Source: Myripristis murdjan
Taxonomy: Eukaryota; Chordata; Actinopteri; Holocentriformes; Holocentridae
Length of the DNA: 64,000 nt
Assembly (NCBI RefSeq): GCF_902150065.1
Contig: NC_043982.1
Span: 37,407,363 to 37,471,362, forward strand
Direction: 5' to 3'
In this document: positions 1 to 18,709 of the stretch, in pieces
How positions within the stretch are numbered: position 1 is the stretch's first letter
Layout of the letters: each line of letters opens with the position of its first letter
Notes under the pieces: model-generated
The model's database searches: none
Seen by the model: the letters and a program-made list of their open reading frames with translations, nothing else
Told to the model about the DNA's origin: nothing
Made by a program: the position numbers and the translations under genes

Positions 1-470
1 TACAAAGCTGACTGTGCTAATGCTAAACAGAACAACAACAACAACAACAAATATCTCCAGTTTGAAACCCTGCAGCACGCTGCCGTAACATCCTCATGCT
101 TCACCGATTGTTGTTTCATGTCTCTTTCTTTAACATCTGTGCAAACACTGTTGGACAGAAAATAACGTGTTTTATTTAACAATAATAGTGATTAATATAA
201 ATTCTGTGTATGTCTAATGTAACAGTAAAAGCAATGAATCTTGATCATCTTACTGGTAGAGATGAGTAATTGTGTACGTTTTAATTGGTAAATTACCATA
301 AATGCTTAAAAACTATAAAAAAAAATAATTGTCATTTACAGCAACACCCATGGGGAGTAATTAACTACCTAACTGTACAGCTATATTCATATCCATATTA
401 ATCTATTTATGTACTACCACTGGCTTCATCTGTTTGCCAGTAATTAGTCCCACGAGAGCAAGAGCACAGC
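1..470. other. AT-rich flank with no recognised gene
   Basis: I see no coding exon, RNA gene or recognisable transposon here. The stretch is AT-rich with a short CAA run near base 40 and lies beyond the presumed 3' end of rhou. Confidence 0.5.
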
Positions 471-474
471 AGGT

Positions 475-3400
475 GTTACACCAAATATTCTTTATTTCTC
501 AAGGTATAAAACGTCTGTACAAACATATTCTTCTTTGACATCGTCACTTAATAAACAGGGAAATTAGTGTGAACAAATGATCTCGAAACTCTAACTTTTA
601 TCAGCGTTAACACAGTAAAATGTCTTCAAGAAAAAAAAAAGAACACAAAAACGTTCCACACAGATTGACTCGGTCTCAACAGCTGTCCCATGCTCAGTGT
701 GCTTTAGGGGGCGAACCAAACAAAATAAAAAGGATTAATCTCCATGCAGCCCCCCCGATCCGATCCCCTTGCCTCCCCTCGCCTCAAGCTGTGTCCTCCT
801 GCTCGATCACACCAGGCTCCATGTGATATTCATGTGAAATTAACAATTAGATGTGCGTTGCAAGTGATTTCAGTGAATCCAGCGTACATGTGTGGCCCGA
901 GCACACTTCATCCAAGATGTGAAGCCCAGCAGTTTCATCAGTGCAGATTATTATCAGCACAGCTGTCTGTTGCATGCAAAACACGGAAACTCTGTGTTCA
1001 TCGTGGAAGCCGATTAAAACACCAAAATGATCACAGTAACTTCAAGTCTGCCGTTCCTTTTGCCCATCCATTCTTCACACTTCAGACATCAAACCTGCGC
1101 CACCAGTGAATTTCTTCATGGAGCGCCACAATATAAATCTTAGCCAGACCCAAACACACAAACGTACTTTCTATAAAACATCACCCTTTGCCACATAATA
1201 CCTTTTCTAGTAGAAAACCACCACCATTTGTTTTCTCCTCTATCTTTAAGCAGAATAATGCACTTTCAGAGACCCATCCCTCCTACTTTGCAAAGCCGTG
1301 CACCTGTCATTCAGTAACTCTTCAGAGATATGTAATATATTGTTTGTTTGTTTGTTTGTTTGTTTAGCAGACTAGATCGTGATGAACTGAGATGTCATTC
1401 ATGCTGCTCTGATATCTTCCAGCAAAAAGTCAGAAAGTCAAATGACTTCTGGCAAAGAGCCAGGAATGGCACGTGAGCCACAGGTTCCCAACCACTGGTA
1501 TAATCTGTGTAACAAAGTGAAAGACAAACAGAGAGAAGAAAAGGCGAAACTTGACAGTCTTTAGGAGTTTTGTAGTATATTTTCTATACTGTATTCTATT
1601 ATACTAGAATCATACAGTAACTTATTTTGTAATTTGATAGGCCGGGCAGCCTATCATCAGGAAAAGGGGAGATACCAGCCACTGGAAAAAAGTAGAGCTG
1701 ATGAGCTGTCTTTTGTTTTTTTGCTAGTTTGTTTCAAACAGAGGACCAGCAAAATGCCTCCACTAGTGGAATAAACACATGTTTTGTTTTTTGTTTTGTT
1801 TTTTGTCAAGTCAATACATCAATAACTACGTTATATATGCAATAAACAATTATGGATTTACTTAAAAACTGATATAAATTTCAAACTTTACTTTTTGAGA
1901 ATACATTGGGTTTCTGGTAGCATCAGTATTTCTATAGTGTGTGACTCTTTAACAAAACTTTTAAGAATCAGAGTCATCCCTAACCCTAACCCACACTGCA
2001 CTGATGTTCTGCTATCCAGCAGAACAAAAATACTTGAAAATTGATTACATTTTGTTCCTGGTTGAGCGATCACAAGACACACGGAATAGTCTGGCAATTA
2101 CCTTATTGGGAAACACAAATTTACCGGCATGCTTTATCAGTTCTGCGGAGCAAAATTTGATATTTGGTCTATTTTAGAAAGAACAGGCAGCGTGGTCTGC
2201 TGCAGAGCTACTGGAGGACACCGAGGATCTGAGCACTGATGCACGATGGCTGCAGAACGGTGGACGTCTACCATAGTTACCACTGTGGTACAGCAGAAAA
2301 TTATATACTGAACAAAAATAATGGAACAGGTGCCAAGCAACTGGATGAATTAATCAAACTTAGGTTCATTAAAACCTAAAAAAAAGATTTCACTGAATAT
2401 GTACATAAGTCACACTTCACAGTCTTAGATACATGATTGCATTGAAATGCAGGAGAAAAAAACTCAACGTACTCCAACTCAGGCTTTGTTATGGAGCCTG
2501 CTGTTGCTGCAAATCTCGACAAAGAGCACATTTTGAAACTGTAGAAATACACAAAGAGCACTTAATTTATATCGTATAATCTAGTGGCCAAAATGCGCAC
2601 ACAGATGCTTACATGTGTAACACACTGCTCTTCAGATAATGGAAGTACCAGTACAAAGACCTTTTTCCACAAAATGTTACAGGGCTGGAGAGAAACAAAA
2701 CACTGAAATGCAAAATGTCTTCTTGTCCTGAAGTTCAGGCCGGTTCGTGGCCGTAATACAGACACAATACTGTGTTTTGTGGAAGGATATAACTTGCTGT
2801 TAGAGAACAATACTAGTGTTTTTGTCATGTGGGTCCTGTGACATTCTTGATTTGCTGTGTTTTAGCACACTGGAGCCTTGTTCAGCACCCTTTTCCAAAA
2901 CAGAGACATTTGGTAGCTACTTTCTGCTGGTTCATCACTTTCCATGCTTCACATGATAAAGGAAATATCTCAGAAGTGGAAAAAAGATGAGGTATTAAGT
3001 GGTGTTAAGGCGAGGACAGCATGTGAGCCATACGTCTTTCAGCAGTGGAGCTTTTCCAAGCAAAATGTGATATGCACCCTTGAACACCAAACACCATTCT
3101 GGGCCAAACAGTAGCAGGACATGGGCCCTTATACAACTGAACCACAACAAAATCCAAACCAAGCCTTAATAGAGAGAGAGTGCCAATCCAGCATGACCTT
3201 AAAAACAGGTGAACCAAGAGTTTTGGATCCATTCTAGGCTGTATCACAGTATCTTGAACCATGGAGACCAGGTTAAAATTACTGCCATTTTAGGAAATGA
3301 GCAGTCTGCATTTACATCTAAGACAATCCCACATGAGCACAGCCTTATAAGAGTATTTAATCTGGACACATTCCAAATAATGTGGTCAGACTAAGTGTAA

Positions 3401-4271
3401 AATAGACTAAAATCAAACAGGCATCACATTTGCTGACTAAGAAATGACTTTCCTCGTACAGCACACAGCAGTATCAAGTCTGGCCCACCGACAGTCCAGT
3501 TTCCCTCCAGGCTGCCGGATTCCTCCCACTGCACTTTGGAAGATTTTTCCCAGAACATCAGACTACACAGAATACACGTTCCATTCAGACCAGATTAAAT
3601 CCAAATTAGAAAATCTTTTTTTTTTTTGTTCCACAGCAGTATGCAATTGCGACTTGGACCGGTGTTCCTAGTGACAGGCTAAACCAAGTCTCAAAAAAAG
3701 GTCCAGCTTCATATTTGGTTTGGAAGGTCCATTCTACTAGGCAACACATCAGTACCTCCTCCACTTGACCCGGGCTAAAATTAAAACCAGGTCAGACAAA
3801 GAACCAAATCTGAATAGATCCAATAGTGAGCCTATAGAGGGAAACAGCACAGTAATTTTTTTTTTTTTGTCCAGAATAGATTCCAGTAGAAATGGGGGCG
3901 GCCCACTCGAGGGTCCCGTCCCTGATACGTTCACAGTCTTTCTAGAAAAAGGACTAAGTCTCGATTTAGATCCATGAGGGTCTTAGTTTGGTTACAGGAC
4001 GATAGAAGAACACACCGTGCTGATCGTGGAACAGTTCATAGGAGACAAAGGTGATCACACACATCGAGCTAGCTCCGTCAGGGTGTGTCTCAGTTTGGTT
4101 ACCAGCCGTCAAGTTCCTCCTCCACATGAAGCTCCATTAGGATGACAACTAATCCAAAAGCAGGATCGAAACCCAGCTGAACTCCAGGCCAGGTTGAGGT
4201 CGCCAGAAAGCTACATCAGATCAGTCTGAGAGCCGAGGTGCATCAAGGCCAAAGTCCGCTGAGGCTCTGCT
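475..4271 (-). other. rhou: Probable long 3' UTR of rhou
   Basis: About 3.8 kb follow the rhou stop codon on the minus strand without any other gene. A minus-strand AATAAA (positions 491-496 on the plus strand as TTTATT) is a plausible polyadenylation signal. A long 3' UTR is also known for mammalian RHOU. The stretch holds small A/T homopolymers and a (GTTT)n run near 1345-1370. The exact 3' end is an inference; transcript data would settle it. Confidence 0.45.
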
Positions 4272-7200
4272 CTAGGCCACACAACAGTACCTTTTCCACC
4301 AGGACTTAGAGAGACTCTTCATCTTGTCCGGTGTTTGCCTTTGCTGTTTTTTTCGTTTCTGTTTCCCTCCCGGGCGCTTATGGGAGTTTTGGTTCTGCAG
4401 GCTGGCCAGGATGGCCGTGTCAAACACCTCCTTCAGGTTCTTCTGGGTCAGGGAGGAGCACTCCATGTAGGCCACAGCGCCGATCTCTGTTGCACAGTCC
4501 TGGGCGTCGCTTGGCTGTACGGGCCGCTCCCGGTACTTTGCCAGGTCAATGAGCACCTGAAGAGAGGAGACGTTTTAAAGTTTTAAGACTTTTTCATATA
4601 AATTATCTGGCATTTCTGCTTTATTGGTCAAGTTAGTGCTCTGGCACATTTGACATTGGCGCAATGCAAGGAAAAGACCAAAGGATTACAGTCACACTTG
4701 CAGGAATGAGAATGGATTCTCCAATAGTATTTCTACTTCAATAGTAAGGGATTCATATTTTTTTTCATCCATGACCAGTTCAGAAATGTTATCATTTTAA
4801 GACATTTTGCAATTGCCCTGCACATTTCTTTCTTTAAATTTGTCTTTAAATGTCATTGTTTCCTATGTAAAGGAAATTTTACATGACCATGGGACTATGT
4901 CAAATATATAATACAATATTATAAAATGTAAAAAAAAAAAAAAAAAAATGTCTGGGGCAAAATTTAACAGTCTTTTCTTTCCAATAAATGAAAACTTGGA
5001 TTTTTGGAAACATAAAGTTTCTGTAAGACAATGACTATATGTAATTAAAAAAATCCCACTGGCTCAGCTGAAGCACAACAGCATAAGACAAACATGGAGA
5101 GGAGAGAAGACACACTCTCAGGGATTTTTGAGTGTGAGTTTCAGTGGCCATCAGAAGGTGGCAGAGGTGGCAGAGGGTGCAACTCTCAATTAGAATGTCG
5201 TCAGCGAAATGAGCAGAGCCATAAATAACTGGACAGAGAACTGATATAAAGGAACACCTGTACGTGCTGTCAGCTTAACCGCTCGATGTTAAGCTGTATT
5301 TAAGATGCATGTCGGTCTGTGCTCGCCCCTGTTGGCCTGATGGCACAATATTAAAGCTACATCATGGTGAGACTGCCACCATAAAGCTGCAGAAGCACAA
5401 AAATGATTTTACGTTCATGAGTGAAAGAGTGAGCTTCACCTACAGCTCACTGAGGTGCCTCGCATCTGAAAAGCGCAGACATCCTCTGAGAGCTTGCACA
5501 GCATCCACACTGGGTAAACATAATAATGATAATGATTTCGAGCGATCCCCACCAGGCCTAAATAAACCTCTGTCTGTGAACTTTGATATGACCAGCAGGT
5601 TCTCTAAAAACAAACAAGTTAATGGATGACTAATGTGTGGCTCTCCAATCGTCTCCAATAATTAGTTGGAAAACACACATTAAAGGGTCCATGTATTGTT
5701 TTACACATCAATACATCATCGTGATCCCTGTGATCCCGTAAGTTACCATGAACAATAAGACAATAAGACAGCTGAGAAGATTCATAGCACCTCTCACACC
5801 AGTGGTATTGTTAGTAATAGCGTTTGTCAGAATTAAGGCTGTTTCCCATAAACTGCACCACTTCCTGTAGCAAAGAGGATACTCCTACTCCTGCATTTGC
5901 TCATGTGCTATTGTGCTTTTTCTTTACTGAAGAGGATAAACATGGTGGAGGGGGGGTTTCCACTGACACATCATTTGTTGCATTGTGAGGGAAGTTTCAG
6001 TCGGAACAGCCACGACCCTGCTCCTCTTTAAAGCAGCTTACAAAAAGACATGTAAGAACTATGAAATTTGAGGGTTGATTCTTCATCATCGGCCTGACCT
6101 ACCGATAAATTTCGTGCTTATTCCACATTTTTTGTGGAGCGTAAACTTGTCCTCACTTCAATCTAACCTCAGTGTTGCGTCATGCACCTTTAAGACTGCA
6201 ATATTACAAGCAACATAGATGCTGGAGGAGGCTTCTGATCTTTTCGTGGTGGTCTTTTGGGAAGATCGTTGTTTGTTTACGAAAATTATATTAATTTTTC
6301 AAAACAAAAGCAAAAAAAAAAAAAAAAAAACGTTGCTTGTTTCTTCGCCCCGTTTTCTTTGCACTGCTGCGTTTATATGTGCATGTGGCTGGGTTTTCTG
6401 CCCGGAGGTCATTGTGAATAAACTCTGTGATCCAGTTTATACACAGTGGCATTGGATATGGCAAAATGTGACTTTGGTCATGTGTATGAATGAATGTGTG
6501 TGTGTGTGTATGTAAATGCATATACATACACACGAGTGTGCATATCTACAAATGTGCCTACATACATTTTTTTGTTTTTTCTCTGCTTTTCTAGCTGTGT
6601 GTACTCAGGTGGATGGGCAGCTGGATGGGCGGGCTGCTGTACATTGTTAAAAAAATGGAAATATTGCTTAATCATCACTGTATTGCCTGCCTGCCGATAT
6701 TTCTAAACTTAAAAAAAACAAAAAACAAAAACATATTGACACAAAAATGCCACACATAGCAACGTGAGCACACCTTGACATCTTCTCTGAGGTCACACTG
6801 CGTCCCGACGAGGACCAGCGGGGCGAGGGGGGCGTGTCTGCGGATCTCCGGAACCCACTTCTCAGGAACGTTCTGGAAAGAGGCGGGGCTAACCACGCTG
6901 AAGCACAGCAGGAAGACATCGGCATTGGTGTAGCACAGAGGACGCAGCTTGTCAAACTCATCCTGGAGGCAAGGCGGGGCGGGGTGAAACATGGGAGGGG
7001 GAGAGAAGACAAAAAAAAAAAAAATCAATGAACTTTCAGACAAAAAGCATAAAGGACATTTATGGACGGCATCCTGCCCGCCCTGGGACAATTGGAAAAG
7101 GGGAGGGGGGAGGGGTGGAAGAAGGAGAGGGAGGAAGAGACAAACGAGTGCAAAAAGCGCCAGGAGCAGCAAAAAGGAAAGGGGGGATGACAGGGGGAGG

Positions 7201-7598
7201 GAGAGAAAGTCATGAGATGCCTTGATAACTTCAAAGAAGGAAGAGGAAGGGACAAAACAGAATCAGATTTAGTGACAGTGGTGTTTGAAAAGGACAAAAA
7301 CTGTGTGTGTGTATGTGTGTGTGTGTGTGTGAAGGCTGACATTCCGCTAAGGCCTGTGTTTATTGACAAATGATGAACTGTAAAGATATGTCAAGCCTCT
7401 CTGTCCCCCCACCTCCCCCTGCCTTTCTCTTACATCTCTCCATCCATCTCTCCTCTCCCTGTGATCCTCCCATTCATGCAGCCAGTGCCTGTACTTCATG
7501 GTACTTTCTGACTGTAACATGATGTCACGGCTGACTTTGATGATGATGATGGTGGTGGTGAGGGCGCTCTGAGATCTGACTGGTTCATCTGAGGCTCT

Positions 7599-7638
<40 letters not shown>

Positions 7639-8017
7639 TTTGTTTAAGGTGAAATCTCAAATTTGTGTCTAGTTGAGACTCCAAACTTCAATTCAAATGT
7701 ATTTTGAAGTCTTTACATGCACAAATCTATGTTCACATATCCATAATCAATATACTCACAATACTCAGGCCTAGGGTACTGATCCACAAAGAAATAGTAT
7801 AAAAACTGACAAAAGTAGAAACTATATAAACATATTATAAATCAAACATGTGTATATTACACACAGTGAATAAAATTACATGTAACAGTATGAGTGGTGA
7901 TAACTGAGAGCCTGCATGCTGTGAACTGAACTACAACAGCTGAGTATTTATTTATTTTTTCCCTACAAAAAAAGGCCTTTTAGCAGGCCATACACTGCCT
8001 TTCTGTTGAAGGCTGGA

Positions 8018-8061
<44 letters not shown>

Positions 8062-8299
8062 AAATCAGCAGTTCCCAGCCTCTGTTTGTCTGTCTCTGTC
8101 TCGCTGTATGAAGGGGACATTGTTTCTTGTGATTCCAGTAACAGCAACAAAATACTACAACAGGAAATGCGAAGGCAGCTGTGAGTGTGTGTGTGTGTGT
8201 GTGTGTGCGCATGTGCTAATGTTATACTGACCTGTCCAGCAGTGTCACAGAGCTGTAGTTTGACCGGCTGCCCATCCACTGATACCATCGCTAAACAAG

Positions 8300-8355
<56 letters not shown>

Positions 8356-9660
8356 ACACACAATTATAGGGTCAGAAACAACTTGACAATCTGTTTCAAA
8401 GGCTGCCATTGCTAACCCACTGAAACAACTTAGAAGTAAAAGCCAATAATCCTTTAACCTTAAAACTGACTGTACCATTTCCTGTAATTACTATATAGTA
8501 AACTCAATCATAAATTGGTCCTGGTGGGGAAAAAATCCCTCCATGATGAAGTATATAGGTCTGTGCTGAGATATAGGCTGGTGTGTTTACAGTGAGGCAG
8601 ATCTCCTATACAGTCTCACTACAATGTGCTATAGGAGTTTATATTGTGTCGGACTAATACATAATGAGTTAAGTTACCTAACAGTCACTTATGATATTTT
8701 GTCCATACAATACTATACAAAATGTATTTTATTCCTATACTGGCCTATGATTTTGCTGTGACATTCACAGGCTACAGTAGCCTAATTTATTATAGGATGC
8801 TAGTATTGTTTTTGTGCCAGGAAACTGCCTTTTGGTCAAACCTATCAATGGAAGATAAAGTTACTATACTACTTGGGTATGATGTAAACATTAATTTATG
8901 ATTTTGCTTTGACATTTGTACAATGACATTTGTTTATAATAGATAATGAGTGTTTCTGTGCCAGGAAACTGCCTTGGCCAATCATGTTAAAAGACAAAGT
9001 AGGCCTACTAGGGGGGTAAAACCACAATTCAGCCTACAGAGTTACACACACATCCACACACTTAGCTGATGAATTAATAAATATACTTAGAGTTTTTAAG
9101 TTTGTTTTAAATAGTCTAAGCAGACCTTTTCCTTTGAACGAATATTTGTTGATTTCATATTGTTATCCCAAATCTCTGAATGAAAAGGTTATTTTTGCAA
9201 ATAAGACAAAATCCAGAAAACATTGAAAAATATGTTTGTTTTTTTTCTTCTCCCCTCTAGTGTACAAAACAAACCGAACCGAAATCGTGACTCAGAAACC
9301 GAAATATAAACCGAACCGTGTGTTTGTTGAACCGTTACTCCCAGACAAAGTTCAAAACAAAATTGCAGGTAAAAACTCTCTTTTTCCTCTCGGCTGTGTT
9401 TTACCTGAGAAGTTGTCAAAAGCGGTGGGCACATATTCGGTGGGATACCCGTTGGTGGTGTAGCTGACCACCAGGCTGGTTTTCCCCACCGCTCCGTCCC
9501 CGACCAGCACACATTTCACCCGCCGCTCCCCTCCTCCGGCTCCCGCAGACCGCCGAGCCCTGCCGGAGCCCCGGTCCCGGCTCCGGAGCCTCCTCGGCGG
9601 GACAGGGGGAGCAGGGGACACCGCCGCTGGTTTGTAGTTCCCATCGCCCTGCGGAGGCAT
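4272..9660 (-). CDS. rhou: Rho GTPase RhoU (Wrch-1)
   Basis: Four coding exons on the minus strand: 9660-9405, 8290-8232, 6962-6774 and 4556-4272, giving 262 aa (human 258). The protein is an atypical Rho-family GTPase acting in cytoskeletal remodelling and focal-adhesion turnover at membranes. The N-terminus opens [10 protein letters not shown] and has a proline-rich SH3-binding stretch (residues 15-24, PAPPVPPRR). The P-loop GDGAVGKT is at 54-61, the switch I threonine near 79, DTAGQ at 101-105 and GTQCD in place of NKxD at 158-162. The C-terminus [20 protein letters not shown] is diagnostic for RHOU rather than RHOV. RHOU is palmitoylated on its terminal cysteines; here the end is CCVA instead of human CCFV. 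The start matches the family start. The exon 3 donor (GTGTGC) is weak. It is divergent from pdcd2. Whether this is the a or b teleost copy cannot be told. Confidence 0.96.
4925..4948. repeat. Poly(A) run
   Basis: A long adenine homopolymer in rhou intron 3. Confidence 0.8.
6496..6540. repeat. Degenerate GT/CA microsatellite
   Basis: A short (GT)n followed by mixed ATACA words, in rhou intron 3 and close to exon 3. Confidence 0.7.
7598..7638. repeat. (GT)n microsatellite
   Basis: About 18 GT units in rhou intron 2. A shorter GT run lies at 7299-7331. Confidence 0.9.
8016..8063. repeat. (GAAA)n tetranucleotide microsatellite
   Basis: Around 12 clean AAAG units in rhou intron 2. Confidence 0.9.
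8185..8207. repeat. (GT)n run just downstream of rhou exon 2
   Basis: On the rhou transcript strand this reads (AC)n and starts about 25 nt past the exon 2 donor. It is complementary to the tract on the other side of the exon (8301-8350). Confidence 0.85.
8301..8350. repeat. (AC)25 microsatellite next to the rhou exon 2 acceptor
   Basis: On the rhou transcript strand this is a (GT)n tract ending about 10 nt before the acceptor of the 59-nt exon 2, so it occupies the usual polypyrimidine-tract position. Confidence 0.9.
8743..9025. repeat. Diverged tandem duplication of about 145-150 bp
   Basis: Two successive units share the words GATTTTGCTKTGACATT and GTGCCAGGAAACTGCC at an offset of 144-151 bp. 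The duplication lies in rhou intron 1 and I know of no family for it. Confidence 0.65.
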
Positions 9661-10032
9661 TGGTCATGGGATAAAAAGTAGCTGGAGGAGACCCGAGGAG
9701 GGCGGCTTCAATCCTGATAAAAGCAGCTTTTAGAGTCTCCCATTCTTCCGTTATCAGCTATCGCTAGGCTACACAGCGGAGAGTCAACTGGCTTTCTGTG
9801 TCTGCGGCTGTCCGGTCCTTTTTTTCTCTCCATGATGGTGTAATCCCGAAAGTTTGAATCAAGGACGAACAGCCGAAAGTCGCCGAAGTTCCTGTTTCGG
9901 GCGTCGATAAACTGTGGGTCACTTACGAGAAAGTGGATTTTGAGTTATCCGTGTGCAACAGTTTCTCTCCATCCAGTCAAATGGACAGACGGACCGAGCC
10001 AACAGACAAGCCCTTCCTCATGATGACATCAT

Positions 10033-10034
<2 letters not shown>

Positions 10035-10106
<72 letters not shown>
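10035..10106. repeat. (GA)36 microsatellite
   Basis: A pure GA run about 380 bp upstream of the rhou start codon, in the divergent promoter region. Confidence 0.95.
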
Positions 10107-10110
<4 letters not shown>

Positions 10111-10585
10111 ACTTTCTCCTCTAAAAGAGAAAGTACATTATCTCTTCTAATGCTAATCTAAAGCAGTGGACATTTGTATATGGGGTGACTGAAGGGTGAC
10201 ATGCACTTTCGGCAGGGTGACTTAATGGTAGTAATGCAGACTTGTCTAATTTACTTAGGTCGGAAGTGCAATAATTTTTATTTAGCCAGGAAGGTCCCTT
10301 TGAAATCTCCACATCTCCTCCTCCATAATAATTGCCCACAGCTCCTTACAGGAAATCCCCTCAGTGAGAGAGTCCAAAGCTGCTGTTATGCCGGTCACAA
10401 ATCACCGCAATAGTGCTGGTAACTCTTATTATTTACATTAAACACACAATAGAAACATGTTCATTTGTATACAGCCTATTGTTTTTGTTTTACCTGTGTT
10501 TAATGTGTTTATTGTTATTCTATAGCAATGATGTTCATCTAAATTCCAATAAGCCTATAAAACAAAATGACTTGACACGACTTCG

Positions 10586-10641
10586 ATAGAATAGAATAGA
10601 ATAGAATAGAATAGAATAGAAAAGAATAGAATAGAATAGAA
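10586..10641. repeat. (AATAG)n pentanucleotide microsatellite
   Basis: About 11 units with one interruption, upstream of pdcd2. Confidence 0.9.
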
Positions 10642-11111
10642 TCTGCACTTAAGTACAAAATCACGCCAATACAAATAAATCAAGGTCTGTTGCCCAGCTC
10701 AGATTAAGGTCGCCATCTACTGGACAAATGAAAACACGCCGCCAGATTTTCTTGTTTAAAACCTTCGTGAGCGCGACGGACAAACATTCTCGCGCAAAAC
10801 TTTATGGGATTTGTTTATAGGTTTGGTGGGAAGAAATTAATTTGGTGTTTCAAAGCTTCACGCGACGAGCTCCTAAATATTCTGCGTGTGTGTTTCCTTC
10901 TAAAAGGTTTCAATGGACGCGGGGAGCGCCCAAGGTACAGCGGAACCACGCACAGGGCTGGATTTCCTCCGGACGGGTTTAAGAGCAGCACCCACGTGGC
11001 ACGGTGTTGTGTTCCCCGGACAGCTGATCATCCACATCTCTACCTGGACTACTGACACCGTCCTTCTTTAATTCCCGGACAGGTAACACACACCGCAGAC
11101 AGCCCGTCCAG

Positions 11112-16704
<5,593 letters not shown>

Positions 16705-18100
16705 ACAAAAACATCCATGGAGTTCAAGACACAGCAGTGATTCATGAACTAATTCAGACTTCAAAGACTGTGCTGACTGCAGCAATACTGTCTGAATAAT
16801 CTTTATTTTTTATCTCTTGCTGCTCTTTGTATATTACTTTTTACCAAATAATTAAAAAGCTCTGAGTGGCAAGCAGTTGGGTGAAAGATCCGACTCCTTC
16901 CTGAGACTTTACTGCATAGTAGACGGAAATATGGGGAAGTTTTCAGAAGTTTTCTGAAGCTTTCTTGAGAAACAGTTAGGATTTGAATACATTATATAAA
17001 TGGGTTGGATAACACTTTAATTTAGGGTATACTTACTAGCCATTAATTAGTTGTTTATTAGTTGATTAGTATTAGTCATTAACTGCTTATTAGTTCCTGA
17101 TTTTGCATGCCTTATTCTATACACTATAAAATATTGGGAGTTTATTTCTCTATAAGCCCATAATTAATGCTCACTGGTGGTTAATAAGTAGTTACACCTG
17201 AATTAAACCGTTTATATCATTTGGTCAGTATTGGTCGAATAAGTAACTTATTTATAATGTCTATTTTTGGCATGTTATACTTTCGCTGCATTTTTGACAG
17301 TAACAGTTTGTAACCATTGTCCTCCATTCACCGGCAGTGGGTTTATGGGATGCATTATAGGGAGTACAATACATAGCTATAGCTAAGGGCTGTTGCTATT
17401 GGGATGAGGGTGGAGCCAGATACAGTCAGTGCCCCGCCAACACACGCCTGACAACCCAAGGAAAAGGCCCCAAAAGCTGTACACTTACATGATTAGAGGG
17501 GGCCATAACCATGAAGGAGCAGTAGGAGAAGACAGACACTGAGGCAAGACTCTGTATCTCTAGTTTATGTTAGTGTAAGAAATAAGAAAGACCAAATTAG
17601 ATTATTAGATTAGGTCATTTACAGACAAACTGTATGAGATGGAAGGAAACCCTCGTTCTGTGTTGCACCTCAGCCTGTCTGTGATGAGCACAGCTAGTGG
17701 CGGAGCAGCTACAAAACACTCACTTGACAGCAGTGGGAGACTTAAAAAAAAATGACTGCATGGTCTGATAATCTCTGTCAGAGAAGAAATCAAATGCAGT
17801 CATACACAGACAGGACCATCATGAAGCACTGAGGTAGATACAGCCACATCGAGCCTTGTGCCCGTCTGCTCCTGGTGCTGCTTAGACAAACTAACTCAAC
17901 CAATGTCACTACGTTTGGCCACTCAGTCACACATGCAAATGTCACAAAAAACGACTGACTGCAGTTGATGGCACTGACATTCAGATTAAGTTGCTTACAA
18001 AATAATAATCCAAGTTCTACTTCTGTGTAATGGAGTTTGCACACAAAACAGAAATGGCACTGAAGGCTAATCAAGGTGTTTAGTTACTCTTTAATGGAAT
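16705..18100. other. Convergent pdcd2/tbp 3' region
   Basis: It holds the pdcd2 3' UTR (polyadenylation signal 16851-16856), a dispersed repeat at 17006-17230, and sequence without recognised genes up to the likely tbp 3' end near 18130. Confidence 0.5.
17006..17230. repeat. Fish dispersed repeat (TTAATTAGTT type)
   Basis: Starts ATAACACTTTAATTTAGGG and continues with repeated TTAGTTATTAGT-like words and TGCCTTATTCTATA. I recognise this as a common non-coding interspersed repeat of teleosts, probably a non-autonomous DNA element. It is truncated here. Confidence 0.5.
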
Positions 18101-18129
18101 CAAAATAAAATGAACCAGATTCCACTGAC

Positions 18130-18709
18130 ATGAATGTACAAGTTAATTTATTTATGAGGATAAAACTCAGAAACTGAAACCAGGTCTTCCAAAGAAATCA
18201 GTCTGTTAAGATGTAAATACTCGAACTGGATTCTAACACATAAAAAAGAACTGAGGCAGAAAGCCCCAACAGTCTAGAGACAAAGTGAGGGAACAATTAA
18301 TAAAAACAATAGTAATAAAAACCATTAAACACTGCTTAAAATGAAACAAAGCCAGTCCAAGTCATACTGGATTTCATCTGATCAGCAGGAGTAACTCCAC
18401 GTCCTTCCAGTCTTCTATGTACAGCGAGGGATATAAAAACCGGACAACAGAAATAGGCTTTAAAAAAAAAAAAAAAAAAAAAAAAGCTGGGGAGAAATTG
18501 TAAGAAAAAGACCTCCTTTGGAGATTAACTGAAAGTTGCATGTTGGGGTGTGGTGGGGGGTGACAACTAATCCCATCCATACATAACAGCCCCCAATGGC
18601 AGTCCACTTTTAGAGGTCACAGTATAGGTTCAATTCTGACGTGACTTACAAAAATAAGAGTAAAAACAGAGGATGGTGGCGGTGACTAAAGGAGAGGGAG
18701 AGGGTGGGT
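18130..18709 (-). other. tbp: Probable 3' UTR of tbp
   Basis: Minus-strand sequence after the tbp stop, with a candidate AATAAA (plus-strand TTTATT at 18147-18152). It contains a poly(T)/poly(A) run at 18461-18485. Confidence 0.45.

Larger units (their letters stand above)
9661..11111. promoter_or_regulatory. Divergent rhou/pdcd2 intergenic region
   Basis: About 1.45 kb separate the two start codons and should hold both promoters and 5' UTRs. It contains a long (GA)n run (10035-10106), an (AATAG)n run (10586-10641) and a CTCF-like word (10711-10723, minus strand). No TATA box was convincing, so the TSS positions are not assigned. Confidence 0.5.

Noticed and set aside
744-1109. 121-codon open frame downstream of rhou
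   Set aside because: No family resemblance and no splice context; it lies in the presumed rhou 3' UTR and is likely chance.
1976-1996. CCCTAACCCTAACCC word resembling vertebrate telomere repeat
   Set aside because: Only about two and a half units; too short to be called an interstitial telomeric tract.
5155-5180. GGTGGCAGAGGTGGCAGAGG as a CTCF or enhancer site
   Set aside because: A short tandem of GGTGGCAGA that lacks the upstream half of the CTCF core.
8301-8350. Regularly repeated arrays that might suggest a CRISPR-like structure
   Set aside because: Simple microsatellites in a vertebrate genome; there are no spacers.
4272-9660. Assignment as RHOV instead of RHOU
   Set aside because: The MPPQ start, FDNFSA exon junction, [13 protein letters not shown] and [18 protein letters not shown] tail match RHOU, not RHOV.
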